DNA of 64,000 nucleotides from a virus. The notes below the pieces were generated by a model. The model searched no databases. It saw only the letters and a list, made by a program, of their open reading frames with translations, and was not told the origin of the DNA. The position numbers were made by a program, and so were the translations under genes. Positions 41,889 to 49,198 of the stretch are shown piece by piece; positions within the stretch are counted from its first letter, which is position 1, and each line of letters opens with the position of its first letter. The DNA lies in the IMG/VR virus record IMGVR_UViG_3300033153_008203, positions 1 through 64,000 of that record. One strand, given 5' to 3'.

Positions 41889-42066
41889 AGTTTCACTTTC
41901 AATAGAAACGATCAAAGTGTTAAAAGAAGTTATGGAAGATCATCTTAAAGAAGAACCTAAAAGCAAATGGACTAAAGATTATCATAGAACTATCTCAAAC
42001 CTTAATACAGTAATCAATAAACATAATAAGGAGACAAAAGAAAATGGACATGAATCAAAGAATTAA
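41857..42066 (+). CDS. Small basic protein
   Basis: 69 residues from ATG 41857 (GAGGA about 9 bases before); ATG 41803 and 41842 are also in frame. Lys/Arg-rich N-terminus (REKTKTKRYKVSLSIE), then a helix. Its first part is read from the same DNA as the acidic protein in another frame. Confidence 0.45.
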   Translation: MREKTKTKRYKVSLSIETIKVLKEVMEDHLKEEPKSKWTKDYHRTISNLNTVINKHNKETKENGHESKN

Positions 42067-42337
42067 AGACAACTCAAAAAATATGAAATGTGTATGCGGT
42101 AACGCCTGGCTACAGGAGATTAGTGTTGCACAGTTCAATGGAGACATGGTAGTTGCACTTGGACAGAAGCTACAGAGATTATCTGAGACATTTATAGCAT
42201 ATTACTGCCCAAGGTGTGGAGACTTCACAATGCCTAAGGTTCATCTGACTACTCAAGATGGTATTAGAAAAGAGTATGACGAAATGTATGATGAGCTTGC
42301 AGCGCCTATGCCGGTGCCGGAAGAAACAGAGAAGTAA
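42044..42337 (+). CDS. Small zinc-ribbon protein
   Basis: 97 residues behind AAGGAGAC. Two CxxC pairs (MKCVCGNAW, YYCPRCGDF) form a zinc ribbon of the type seen in small phage regulatory proteins. Overlaps the preceding gene by 23 bases. Confidence 0.65.
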   Translation: MDMNQRIKDNSKNMKCVCGNAWLQEISVAQFNGDMVVALGQKLQRLSETFIAYYCPRCGDFTMPKVHLTTQDGIRKEYDEMYDELAAPMPVPEETEK

Positions 42338-42371
42338 GGTGGCACTTGTTAGACTAGAGGAGGAGTATAGT

Positions 42372-42641
42372 ATGGAAAGCGTATTTGAAAAATGGAAAGA
42401 AACGATAAAAACTATAAGTCCTACTCCTTCTACTTGGACTACAATTGGTACGTCTGCGACTGGAGAAGTTTATATCGAGCCTTATGTTTCTTCTGAGTTT
42501 ATTTCCATGTCAATGGTAGTTGACGAAAAATGGATTGGAACTATTGTTAAAGATGAGCCAGAGCCAATTAAACCAGCTAAGCCTATTAAAAGGTACAGTA
42601 AAAGAGAATTTAAAAAGAAGCTGAAGGAACTCTGTGGCTAA
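42372..42641 (+). CDS. Hypothetical protein
   Basis: 89 residues from ATG 42372, placed behind AGAGGAGG; a longer frame to 42258 has no ribosome site. Beta-rich middle (TPSTWTTIGTSATGEVYIEP), basic C-terminal helix with Pro/Lys. Unknown function. Confidence 0.55.
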   Translation: MESVFEKWKETIKTISPTPSTWTTIGTSATGEVYIEPYVSSEFISMSMVVDEKWIGTIVKDEPEPIKPAKPIKRYSKREFKKKLKELCG

Positions 42642-43167
42642 AGCATCTAGATTTAGGTATAGTTATAGAAGCAATGCTAGCAAGTTACACAAGGCAGTTG
42701 GGGAGGTCCTTAGGACCGACCCGCTGCTGAAGTGTTACAAGGCCTACCAAGAATATCCTGTCAATAGGATTAACCCAGATTATCCAAATGGCTCACATAA
42801 GTTCGATTGGTGTATCCCTGACTTAAAATGCGTGATTGAAGCACATGGACAACAACATTATGCGCAAAATTCTTTCTTCCATAAAACAGAGGCTGACTTT
42901 ATCGAACAACAAAGAAGAGACAGAGAGAAGAAAGCTGCTGCTGAAGAAGCAGGTTGGACTTATGTCGAGGTTAGATATGATGAAGAATTGGATCCAAGCA
43001 TATTAGTTGACCTTGCTATTAAAAATAGTGCGCCAATTAAAAAGAAAGAGAAGAGTCCTGGGATGTCTGATGACCAAAAGGCTTGGGCCAGGCTCAAACG
43101 CAAGGAAGCAAGCAAGAGTAAAAAAGAGTATATTAAAAAGCTCAAACATAGTAAGTCCTCTGATTAG
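42634..43167 (+). CDS. Vsr/DUF559-like PD-(D/E)xK endonuclease
   Basis: 177 residues, GTG start overlapping the previous stop. The core reads FDWCIPDLKCVIEAHGQQHY followed by RRDREKKAAAEEAGWTYVEV and RYDEE, the Vsr-fold pattern: Asp in the first strand, I-E-x-H-G-Q-Q-H-Y, and R-D-x-x-K on the following helix. A nicking or restriction-like nuclease is likely, and Vsr-fold proteins also occur as free-standing homing enzymes. The Lys-rich C-terminal tail may bind DNA. It is the last rightward gene. Confidence 0.7.
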   Translation: MAKASRFRYSYRSNASKLHKAVGEVLRTDPLLKCYKAYQEYPVNRINPDYPNGSHKFDWCIPDLKCVIEAHGQQHYAQNSFFHKTEADFIEQQRRDREKKAAAEEAGWTYVEVRYDEELDPSILVDLAIKNSAPIKKKEKSPGMSDDQKAWARLKRKEASKSKKEYIKKLKHSKSSD

Positions 43168-43553
43168 GTTAGTTTAAATTCGGCTGAATAAATGATTAGC
43201 TCTGTGTATGACTCTGGTACTTTTTGTCCACCTATGCTACACCTGTGCTGAGATATATATTTATAGCTATCATCAGGTATGACTTCTATCTCAACTAGAC
43301 TATCACATATTAGTTTGTTAGCACATATGTAGTTGTCTGGATCTCTTCTACGGTTGTCTTTAAAATGAGAGATAGTTTCTACTATTAATGGATAATCTGA
43401 CTCTTTTATAATAGGGACGCTTTGCTTATTGATTTGAAAATATCCCCGCCAAACCTTCTTATGCTTGTCTCGTTTTGACCAGTGGTTCTGGCTATACCAT
43501 TCGTTCAAAGAGCAGCTTACCATCGGGATCTTTAGTCTAAATAATTCTTTCAT
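43164..43553 (-). CDS. RusA-like Holliday junction resolvase
   Basis: 129 residues. The RusA signature is seen in RRRDPDNYICANKLICDSLV and the following VIPDDSYKYI: Asp residues of D-x-D-N and the paired DD coordinate metal. It would cut four-way junctions in recombining or branched phage DNA. It is the last gene of the leftward set and its stop overlaps the rightward nuclease stop, with no terminator seen between. The start overlaps the HNH gene upstream (ATGA). Confidence 0.82.
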   Translation of the reverse strand: MKELFRLKIPMVSCSLNEWYSQNHWSKRDKHKKVWRGYFQINKQSVPIIKESDYPLIVETISHFKDNRRRDPDNYICANKLICDSLVEIEVIPDDSYKYISQHRCSIGGQKVPESYTELIIYSAEFKLT

Positions 43554-44287
43554 CGTATAACTCCTGGCGCGAACCTGTTTCCCTTGTTAAGGTTTTCTTT
43601 AACCGTGATAATTTGTAAGTTGTTTTCCACGTGTAATCCACTCGCCAACGAAGCTCTTAATGGGATTATGTGGTCTACCACAAATGTTTCCGTACACCCT
43701 GATGTTTTGGCTGCAAGATTAATCTCTTCGCAATCCTTGTAGATCTCTCTAATTGCGTCTAGATTAGCCCAGGATACTGTACGCTGAAGCTTAGCAGCAC
43801 GTCTTTTTGCAGTCTGATACTTAACCTTGCCTAAATTGTTCTTCACCCATTGTCTTCTGTTTTTTCTACACTTATCAAGATTGTCAACTCTCCATTGTTT
43901 AGCTCTATCAGACTCTTGCTCTAAATTGTCAAGCCTATATTGTCTTTGGTAAGCTCTAAGTGACTCTCTATTATTGCTTCTGTAAATAGCTCTAAGTTCT
44001 AGTGTCGCTTCTTTATTGTTGTGTCTATCCTCTCTTGATACAGTATTGAGCCTGTCTTTGTTTTTGTCTCTAAAGCCTTTTCTTTGTAAGCTAATCGCAT
44101 CACTATTGTTTTGCCTATATTCTTTACTATTAGCGGCTAGTCTTTCTTTATTCTTAGCGTAATAGTTACTCATACACTTTTTGCAATATGTTTGTCTATT
44201 GTCTTTAGTGTTTTTGTTTTTTCCGAACATGTCTAGTAGCTTAAATTCTCCACATGGCCCAGTACATTTCTTAGTTGATGTTTTCAT
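43550..44287 (-). CDS. Intact HNH homing endonuclease
   Basis: 245 residues. N-terminal zinc-type cysteines (KKCTGPCG, CKKC), a long run of repeated helical segments of the type (Y/W)-x-x-x-N-x-(D/E) at about 45-150, a KRRAAKLQRTVSWANLD segment, and the HNH core FVVDHIIPLRASLASGLHVE with NLQIITVKENLNKGN at the end. It lies between rusA and the sigma-like gene, has the motif GTTTAATACTATA directly before its ATG and no ribosome site, so translation may be leaderless or weak. It is the only free-standing HNH member of this family that reads in one frame. Confidence 0.85.
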   Translation of the reverse strand: MKTSTKKCTGPCGEFKLLDMFGKNKNTKDNRQTYCKKCMSNYYAKNKERLAANSKEYRQNNSDAISLQRKGFRDKNKDRLNTVSREDRHNNKEATLELRAIYRSNNRESLRAYQRQYRLDNLEQESDRAKQWRVDNLDKCRKNRRQWVKNNLGKVKYQTAKRRAAKLQRTVSWANLDAIREIYKDCEEINLAAKTSGCTETFVVDHIIPLRASLASGLHVENNLQIITVKENLNKGNRFAPGVIR

Positions 44288-44289
44288 AT

Positions 44290-44302
44290 TATAGTATTAA
44301 AC
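44290..44302 (-). promoter_or_regulatory. Late-promoter-like motif touching the HNH start
   Basis: GTTTAATACTATA on the minus strand, two bases before ATG 44287. If it is a -10-like promoter the transcript would start within or at the ATG. Confidence 0.5.
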
Positions 44303-44313
44303 AAGTACTAAAC

Positions 44314-45099
44314 TTATCTTCCTTCTAATATCTTTATTTTTCTAAATATCTTTTCCATGTGTACTGTTATTGTGTCTTTGCTGCGCCCTAGGCGTTTAGC
44401 TATTACAGTAATCCCTTCTCCTTTTGTGAAGTAAAGATATATTAGGAATCTTTGATATGGGGTAAGCTTTTTAAAAATCCACTTATCGCAGTGAATCACC
44501 CAGCAAAGCGATATGTCATCTGGATGAATCTTCTTGTCATCTAACAAGTCGCTTATGCTTTTGCTTTGCTGCTCAAAAAATAATGTGTTTTGTGACACTA
44601 GTTCTATAGCTACATCAGATTCTATAGCTTCTCCTTCATATTCAAGCTCTTCAATATGAAACAAAGGATCACGACTCAATCTACACAAATAGTTTCTCAG
44701 TTTCCAGCGAAAATATCTTGTAGCATAACGCATAAAGTTTATGCCTTCTCTCTTCTCATACTTGTCTAGCAACACTATGAAGATAACTACGTATTCATTA
44801 AAAAGATCTGAGTGATCATAAGCGAACAGAGTTGCAGCGATGTTTGCCTTGACTTCACTAAAGCTCTTCTTTGAACCGTCCTTAGTACTGACAAACAGTC
44901 TTAAGAACTCCTGAGCATCACGGTTGTCGTAAGCATTCTCTTTGCTTCCCTTAGTTAGCTTAACATACTTAAGAAGATAAGGAGTAAAAATATCTATGAG
45001 AAGAGAAAGAGCGGCAGGTTTTTTAGGCCCACCACTCTGATATGTTGCTACAATATCGTCTATCTCTTCTAGAGTATAGTCTGTCTTTTTAGATGCCAT
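44314..45099 (-). CDS. Phage sigma-like transcription factor
   Basis: 261 residues from ATG 45099 (an upstream ATG overlaps the previous gene further). A region 2-like segment, KYEKREGINFMRYATRYFRW followed by KLRNYLCR (about 105-135), and a C-terminal helix-turn-helix like region 4, LTPYQRFLIYLYFTKGEGIT with VIAKRLGRSKDTITVHM, give a diverged sigma70-family layout. It probably directs the host polymerase to phage late promoters, perhaps the GTTTAATAYTATA motif. It overlaps the Cas4-like gene. Confidence 0.75.
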   Translation of the reverse strand: MASKKTDYTLEEIDDIVATYQSGGPKKPAALSLLIDIFTPYLLKYVKLTKGSKENAYDNRDAQEFLRLFVSTKDGSKKSFSEVKANIAATLFAYDHSDLFNEYVVIFIVLLDKYEKREGINFMRYATRYFRWKLRNYLCRLSRDPLFHIEELEYEGEAIESDVAIELVSQNTLFFEQQSKSISDLLDDKKIHPDDISLCWVIHCDKWIFKKLTPYQRFLIYLYFTKGEGITVIAKRLGRSKDTITVHMEKIFRKIKILEGR

Positions 45100-45964
45100 C
45101 GTCTTTATCACAGTGTTCCCTGTACGAACAATACGCACAAGCCCAGTCTCCTATAGGATATTTCTCTGGGTTACGCTTGTAGTTCTCGTACTTGGTCTTG
45201 GCTACCTCACCACGTGCCTGTTGTATTTCAACTTGCTCTGGCGTATAGGTCTTAACAAAATCAGATGGAGGAAGCTGCTTCTTGTCTATATAGTCTTGAG
45301 CTAACCTATACCTGTCATGTATGTCTTCTACCGCGAATGCTTTAAAAAGTGTTCCGTCGATTCTTGGATAGTGTCTACCATCATCTTCAACAAGCTCAAT
45401 TATGAATTGCTTACGTTCTTTATTCTCAAGATTGAAGTAGAGCAACACTCCTTTTTTAACTTGATCCCTAAACTCATACAAATAGAGCATCAACTGTAGT
45501 AAGTGTGCCGGCTTAGCCTTTCCTTTAGTAGACTTGTTTCCAGCTACCTCTTTCCAGCTGTAGTAGCCCGCAGTGGTCTTGAGCTCTACTATAACAAGTT
45601 CTTTTGTAGCTGGGTCTTCTACGAGAACGTCTATTTCCCCTGAAAGCTTAATGTCGGTGTTAAAAAACTTTTGGCTATTTGCTCTCCAAATTCCTGCTTG
45701 TTTACACTGCTCAATGTACCAGTCTTCAAATATATTGCCGCAGGCAAACGTATAAAAAGTCCTAGTATTAAAAGGCTCTGGTGTAGCACCAGTACAGCGA
45801 TAATACATAGCTCTGATGCAGGCTCCTTTTATCATGTCTTCGTCATAACCAGTGTGGTGATACATAACGGAGGCCTGCGAGGGATACATGTTTGATCTAT
45901 TTCTATAGCTTTTAAGAATAGATTCTTTGCCAACATGATTGTCTATTAGTTTCATTAAATCCAT
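45089..45964 (-). CDS. Cas4/RecB-like PD-(D/E)xK nuclease
   Basis: 291 residues behind AGGAGG. Catalytic motif GEIDVL (Glu110, Asp112) and VELKT (Glu127, Lys129), then QLMLYLYEF as the family QxxxY helix. Cys49 and Cys276/279/285 (CAYCSYREHC) fit a [4Fe-4S] cluster as in Cas4 and AddB. No other CRISPR gene is present, so a role in DNA end processing, recombination or packaging is more likely than adaptation. Confidence 0.85.
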   Translation of the reverse strand: MDLMKLIDNHVGKESILKSYRNRSNMYPSQASVMYHHTGYDEDMIKGACIRAMYYRCTGATPEPFNTRTFYTFACGNIFEDWYIEQCKQAGIWRANSQKFFNTDIKLSGEIDVLVEDPATKELVIVELKTTAGYYSWKEVAGNKSTKGKAKPAHLLQLMLYLYEFRDQVKKGVLLYFNLENKERKQFIIELVEDDGRHYPRIDGTLFKAFAVEDIHDRYRLAQDYIDKKQLPPSDFVKTYTPEQVEIQQARGEVAKTKYENYKRNPEKYPIGDWACAYCSYREHCDKDDGI

Positions 45965-45975
45965 ATGTATCCTCC

Positions 45976-46170
45976 TTATAGTGCGTCTTGAATTATTTGG
46001 ACTGTAGCTTCAAGCTGTGTCACCCTTGCTTCAAGAGTCTCTATCTCTTGTTGCTTCAATAGGCTTAGCTGCTTAAGCTGCTTCTTGCTTGCCAAATTAA
46101 CTATGATTGTTTGAAGTTGAGAAACGGCTTCTTCTAGAGCGTCTAGTCTCTGATCGTCTGTTAGTGACAT
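45976..46170 (-). CDS. Short coiled-coil protein
   Basis: 64 residues of continuous heptads (LEEAVSQLQTIIVNLASKKQ..., LEARVTQLEATVQIIQ). Likely a small oligomer. Overlaps the gene upstream by one base (TAATG type). Confidence 0.65.
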   Translation of the reverse strand: MSLTDDQRLDALEEAVSQLQTIIVNLASKKQLKQLSLLKQQEIETLEARVTQLEATVQIIQDAL

Positions 46171-46385
46171 TAGATGCTTTCTCCTTCAGCAGTAGTTTCA
46201 ACTAACGCCTTAAGAGCAGAGATAGCTCCTGCCTTTATAGTAATTCTCTTTTCTATGTCCTTCATTGTCTCATAGCACTGCTTATATTCGTCTCTCAAAG
46301 CGCCTATGTCTTCTGCATACTTCTGTATCTCTGACGAGATTGTATCGCTACTTATTTGTTCTATTTTTTCTTTCTTTTTTGCCAT
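46170..46385 (-). CDS. Short helical protein
   Basis: 71 residues behind AAAGGAG, basic start MAKKKEKIEQ then helical with heptads. Possibly pairs with the coiled-coil protein encoded next. Unknown. Confidence 0.6.
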   Translation of the reverse strand: MAKKKEKIEQISSDTISSEIQKYAEDIGALRDEYKQCYETMKDIEKRITIKAGAISALKALVETTAEGESI

Positions 46386-46427
46386 GTTTATTTCTCCTTT
46401 GTTATTTGTTTTTATATATAAATTATA

Positions 46428-47237
46428 TCATAAGTTTTGTTTTTTGGAAGGCCCTACAACTGGCAACATTTGCTCATATTTCAAATCGTTTAATGGAATA
46501 TTTTCCGGTGCTCCTGGGCCAGGATGTACCTGCTCTATCTTGTTTTTGTTGAGCTGATTTTGAGTTCTAAATTCAGTAAGCATTGTTTGAAAACCATCTC
46601 CTAAAGACCTTACTTCTTCTTTAAGTTTTTCAACGCAATAATCATACAATTCAATATCTACACTATTGGCCTCTTTTACAATACTAATAATGTCACTGTC
46701 AATGTCATCAGCCTTAATCGTATTATGCGAAGGGTTTTCTATTACGTAATAAGGAATGCTCCATGCTAATTTTTTTCTTATTAACAATATTGACTCGTCA
46801 AACATCTCTGTAATCCCTACAACAGAGAAGCTATTATTTAAGTTATGGATTGCTAGATCGATATCGACTGTTCCGCCTGACAACATTTTTGTTTGAAGGT
46901 TACTGCCTTGTTCACGAGTAGTTAGAGACTTAAGCCATTCCATATCTTGCTTGCCTGTTCTTGCTGTATGCCTATATGTTGAGAGCACTCTCTCGATTGG
47001 GTCTCTAAGCATCGTAATATAGGCACATGGACCTTTAATGTATTCGTGCATTCCGAAATACTGATGACCAGAAATAACTTCAACACTATTAAGAGTATCT
47101 ATTCCGTATATATCTACAAAGCCGCTATTATTATGTAATCCTTCTATCTGAAGCTTTCTTTCGAGACCATATTCTCGATCTATGATCATCCTTAATGTTG
47201 TACCAGCAGTCTTTGGTATGTGTAGGTTTATCAGCAT
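46428..47237 (-). CDS. Sulfotransferase-family protein
   Basis: 269 residues from ATG 47237, 8 bases after the preceding stop. MLINLHIPKTAGTTLRMIID is the 5'-phosphosulfate loop (HIPKTAGTTL) of the carbohydrate sulfotransferase family, and the PAPS 3'-phosphate site follows as YITMLRDPIERVLSTYRH. It would transfer sulfate from PAPS to a sugar hydroxyl. It lies in a block with two methyltransferases and two glycosyltransferases, so the acceptor is likely a glycan on the virion or host surface. Confidence 0.82.
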   Translation of the reverse strand: MLINLHIPKTAGTTLRMIIDREYGLERKLQIEGLHNNSGFVDIYGIDTLNSVEVISGHQYFGMHEYIKGPCAYITMLRDPIERVLSTYRHTARTGKQDMEWLKSLTTREQGSNLQTKMLSGGTVDIDLAIHNLNNSFSVVGITEMFDESILLIRKKLAWSIPYYVIENPSHNTIKADDIDSDIISIVKEANSVDIELYDYCVEKLKEEVRSLGDGFQTMLTEFRTQNQLNKNKIEQVHPGPGAPENIPLNDLKYEQMLPVVGPSKKQNL

Positions 47238-47247
47238 GCCAGTCTTT

Positions 47248-47838
47248 CTACTTCTTCGTAAAGTAGCACTGATATTTCGCGCTAACTGTAATCTCTTCTG
47301 GTTTATCACTTAAGAATTCCTCCAAAGACTTTTTAATACCAGGACAACCTTCCCACTCATAGTCGTCAAACACTATGATTCCACCTTTAACCATCTTTTG
47401 ATAAAAGTATTCCAGAACATCTACATTACATTGGTATAAATCTACATCAGAATGAACAAGGCTAAATTTTTCGCTAACCATTTCATCTACAGTTTCTGGA
47501 AACATCCCTTGATAGAATCTAGCATTACTACACTCATCCAGTGCACTCTTAACGCCATCTAACGATGTATCATTGAAGTCTCCCTCTTTGTGCATATCAA
47601 TTGAAGGATCATCTTTTGCAGGCATCCCTTGAAACGTATCAAACAAATGCACAAGCTTGTCTGGACAAGACAACGATAACAGCTTTGCTGTACCACCCTT
47701 GTATACTCCTATTTCAGCAATGTCACCGTCTAGTTTATTGGCTTTTTGTACTAGCTTAAATAGCGCTTCACACCTGTCCTTAGATACTAGTGTAAGCCCG
47801 CTCATTTTCTCATGTATTTGTTCAAACTTTTTTGACAT
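47248..47838 (-). CDS. TylF/MycF-type O-methyltransferase
   Basis: 196 residues. IAEIGVYKGGTAKLLS (SAM loop), HLFDTFQGMPAKDD, then LVHSDVDLYQ and GGIIVFDDYEWEGCPG with the metal-binding Asp residues are all typical of macrocin-type sugar O-methyltransferases. It would methylate a sugar of the glycan made by neighbouring enzymes. Overlaps the next upstream gene by one base. Confidence 0.85.
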   Translation of the reverse strand: MSKKFEQIHEKMSGLTLVSKDRCEALFKLVQKANKLDGDIAEIGVYKGGTAKLLSLSCPDKLVHLFDTFQGMPAKDDPSIDMHKEGDFNDTSLDGVKSALDECSNARFYQGMFPETVDEMVSEKFSLVHSDVDLYQCNVDVLEYFYQKMVKGGIIVFDDYEWEGCPGIKKSLEEFLSDKPEEITVSAKYQCYFTKK

Positions 47839-48422
47839 TATATTACTCCTTTAAGTACAAGCTCATCCTTGACTCTATTAAAATCTTGCTCTATGTTATC
47901 TGTTTTCCAGAAAAAGAAAGCTCCTTTACCGTAATCCTTTTGATGCCATTCAGGACAAACCACCTTAGCATATCCAGGAAGATCTTCAGGTAACCATCCA
48001 CTCTTATGTGTATCTGGATCACTATAATCTTGAGACACCATGAGATCACCAAGAGGAGTAAAGAGTATCATCTTACATATAGATAGACTATCCATTCTTC
48101 TTAATAATTTTTGTCCATCTTCCTTGTTGAAATGCTCTATAGCATCCATAGCAAAACACATGTCATACATCCGCTTGCTTACTGCCTCGTGATCTCCCAA
48201 TACATCGGTCACATAGAATTCTCCTACATCTGAAGTAACGCCTCTATCGTCATCTATTATATCTACAAAAACCTTACTAGCAAAATCTAAATGCCTAGTG
48301 AATGGAGCGTGGCAACAACATAGATCTATCATACTAAGACTAGACGTATTGTCTCCAACTATAGCCTTTAGTATGCTACTATATGTGTCTCCTGTTCCTT
48401 GTCCATGTACGATTATTTCCAT
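47838..48422 (-). CDS. SAM-dependent methyltransferase-like protein
   Basis: 194 residues from ATG 48422 (TAATG overlap with the glycosyltransferase upstream). SLSMIDLCCCHAPFTRHLDF resembles SAM motif I, and MCFAMDAIEHFNKEDGQKLL the D-A-I-E-H motif after it. ILFTPLGDL and a Trp-rich end follow. Acceptor unknown. Confidence 0.7.
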   Translation of the reverse strand: MEIIVHGQGTGDTYSSILKAIVGDNTSSLSMIDLCCCHAPFTRHLDFASKVFVDIIDDDRGVTSDVGEFYVTDVLGDHEAVSKRMYDMCFAMDAIEHFNKEDGQKLLRRMDSLSICKMILFTPLGDLMVSQDYSDPDTHKSGWLPEDLPGYAKVVCPEWHQKDYGKGAFFFWKTDNIEQDFNRVKDELVLKGVI

Positions 48423-49198
48423 TATTTTCTGAGCCTCTCTACTAAATTGTGAGCCACTTTTGGATGAGGAATAGTAAGCTCTATAGTATCCTCTATGTCC
48501 TTGCATTTCCATGGACTAAACTCTTCGTTATTCTCTTTCATTGCAACAACCCTATGATCAGGGGTGCTATCTGGACCATGAAACCATGACTGCATATCTA
48601 TTACCTTATCAACAAAAATTTTCTTGTCTCTTACCATGCCATAATGAAAGATCTTAATCTTATCTGTATGATCTTTATTGCAACTTGGTAGCTGAATTGA
48701 TTCTGCATCACTATACGTATTATATTGAGTTTTTGCTAATCTCATTACTGCATCACTACATGGCTTAGTATTATTTACTATATCAAATCGTATATACCTA
48801 TCGACATCACCGTAAAAATTATATCTTCTACACATGTATCCTTCTGGTCCCTTATGATTTATGAGTCGCCTAATATGATCGTAACTTTCTTCATGTAACA
48901 CTTCATCAGCCTGTAGCATAAAATGCCAATCAGTTTTTAAATTACTCTTTACCTTATTGGCTAGAATAGAAAGCCTTTCATAATTATTAGCACACTCCCA
49001 GTCAAGACCCTCTATAACAGTTATGTTAGAGTGTTCTCTAGCAAGCTTTCTTAAAATGTCTAACGTACCATCAGTACTCTGTGCATCTCCAACTACAACC
49101 TCATCACATACTGGTACAAGGCTCAGTATTGCCTCTTCTATACAGTAGTCAAGCTCAATTGCATTACGTATAAAAATAGATCCGCCCAAACTATTCAT
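48422..49198 (-). CDS. Family 2-like glycosyltransferase
   Basis: 258 residues from ATG 49198. GT-A features are FIRNAIELDYCIEEAI near the start, VVVGDAQSTDGTLDIL, and LQADEVLHEE (a D-x-D-like metal site). No membrane segment. It overlaps the large glycosyltransferase gene upstream by 8 bases. It would add a sugar within the same glycan pathway. Confidence 0.78.
   Translation of the reverse strand: MNSLGGSIFIRNAIELDYCIEEAILSLVPVCDEVVVGDAQSTDGTLDILRKLAREHSNITVIEGLDWECANNYERLSILANKVKSNLKTDWHFMLQADEVLHEESYDHIRRLINHKGPEGYMCRRYNFYGDVDRYIRFDIVNNTKPCSDAVMRLAKTQYNTYSDAESIQLPSCNKDHTDKIKIFHYGMVRDKKIFVDKVIDMQSWFHGPDSTPDHRVVAMKENNEEFSPWKCKDIEDTIELTIPHPKVAHNLVERLRK

Noticed and set aside
45089-45964. CRISPR-Cas4 function
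   Set aside because: No Cas1, Cas2 or repeat array occurs in the window; Cas4-like nucleases are common in phages without CRISPR.
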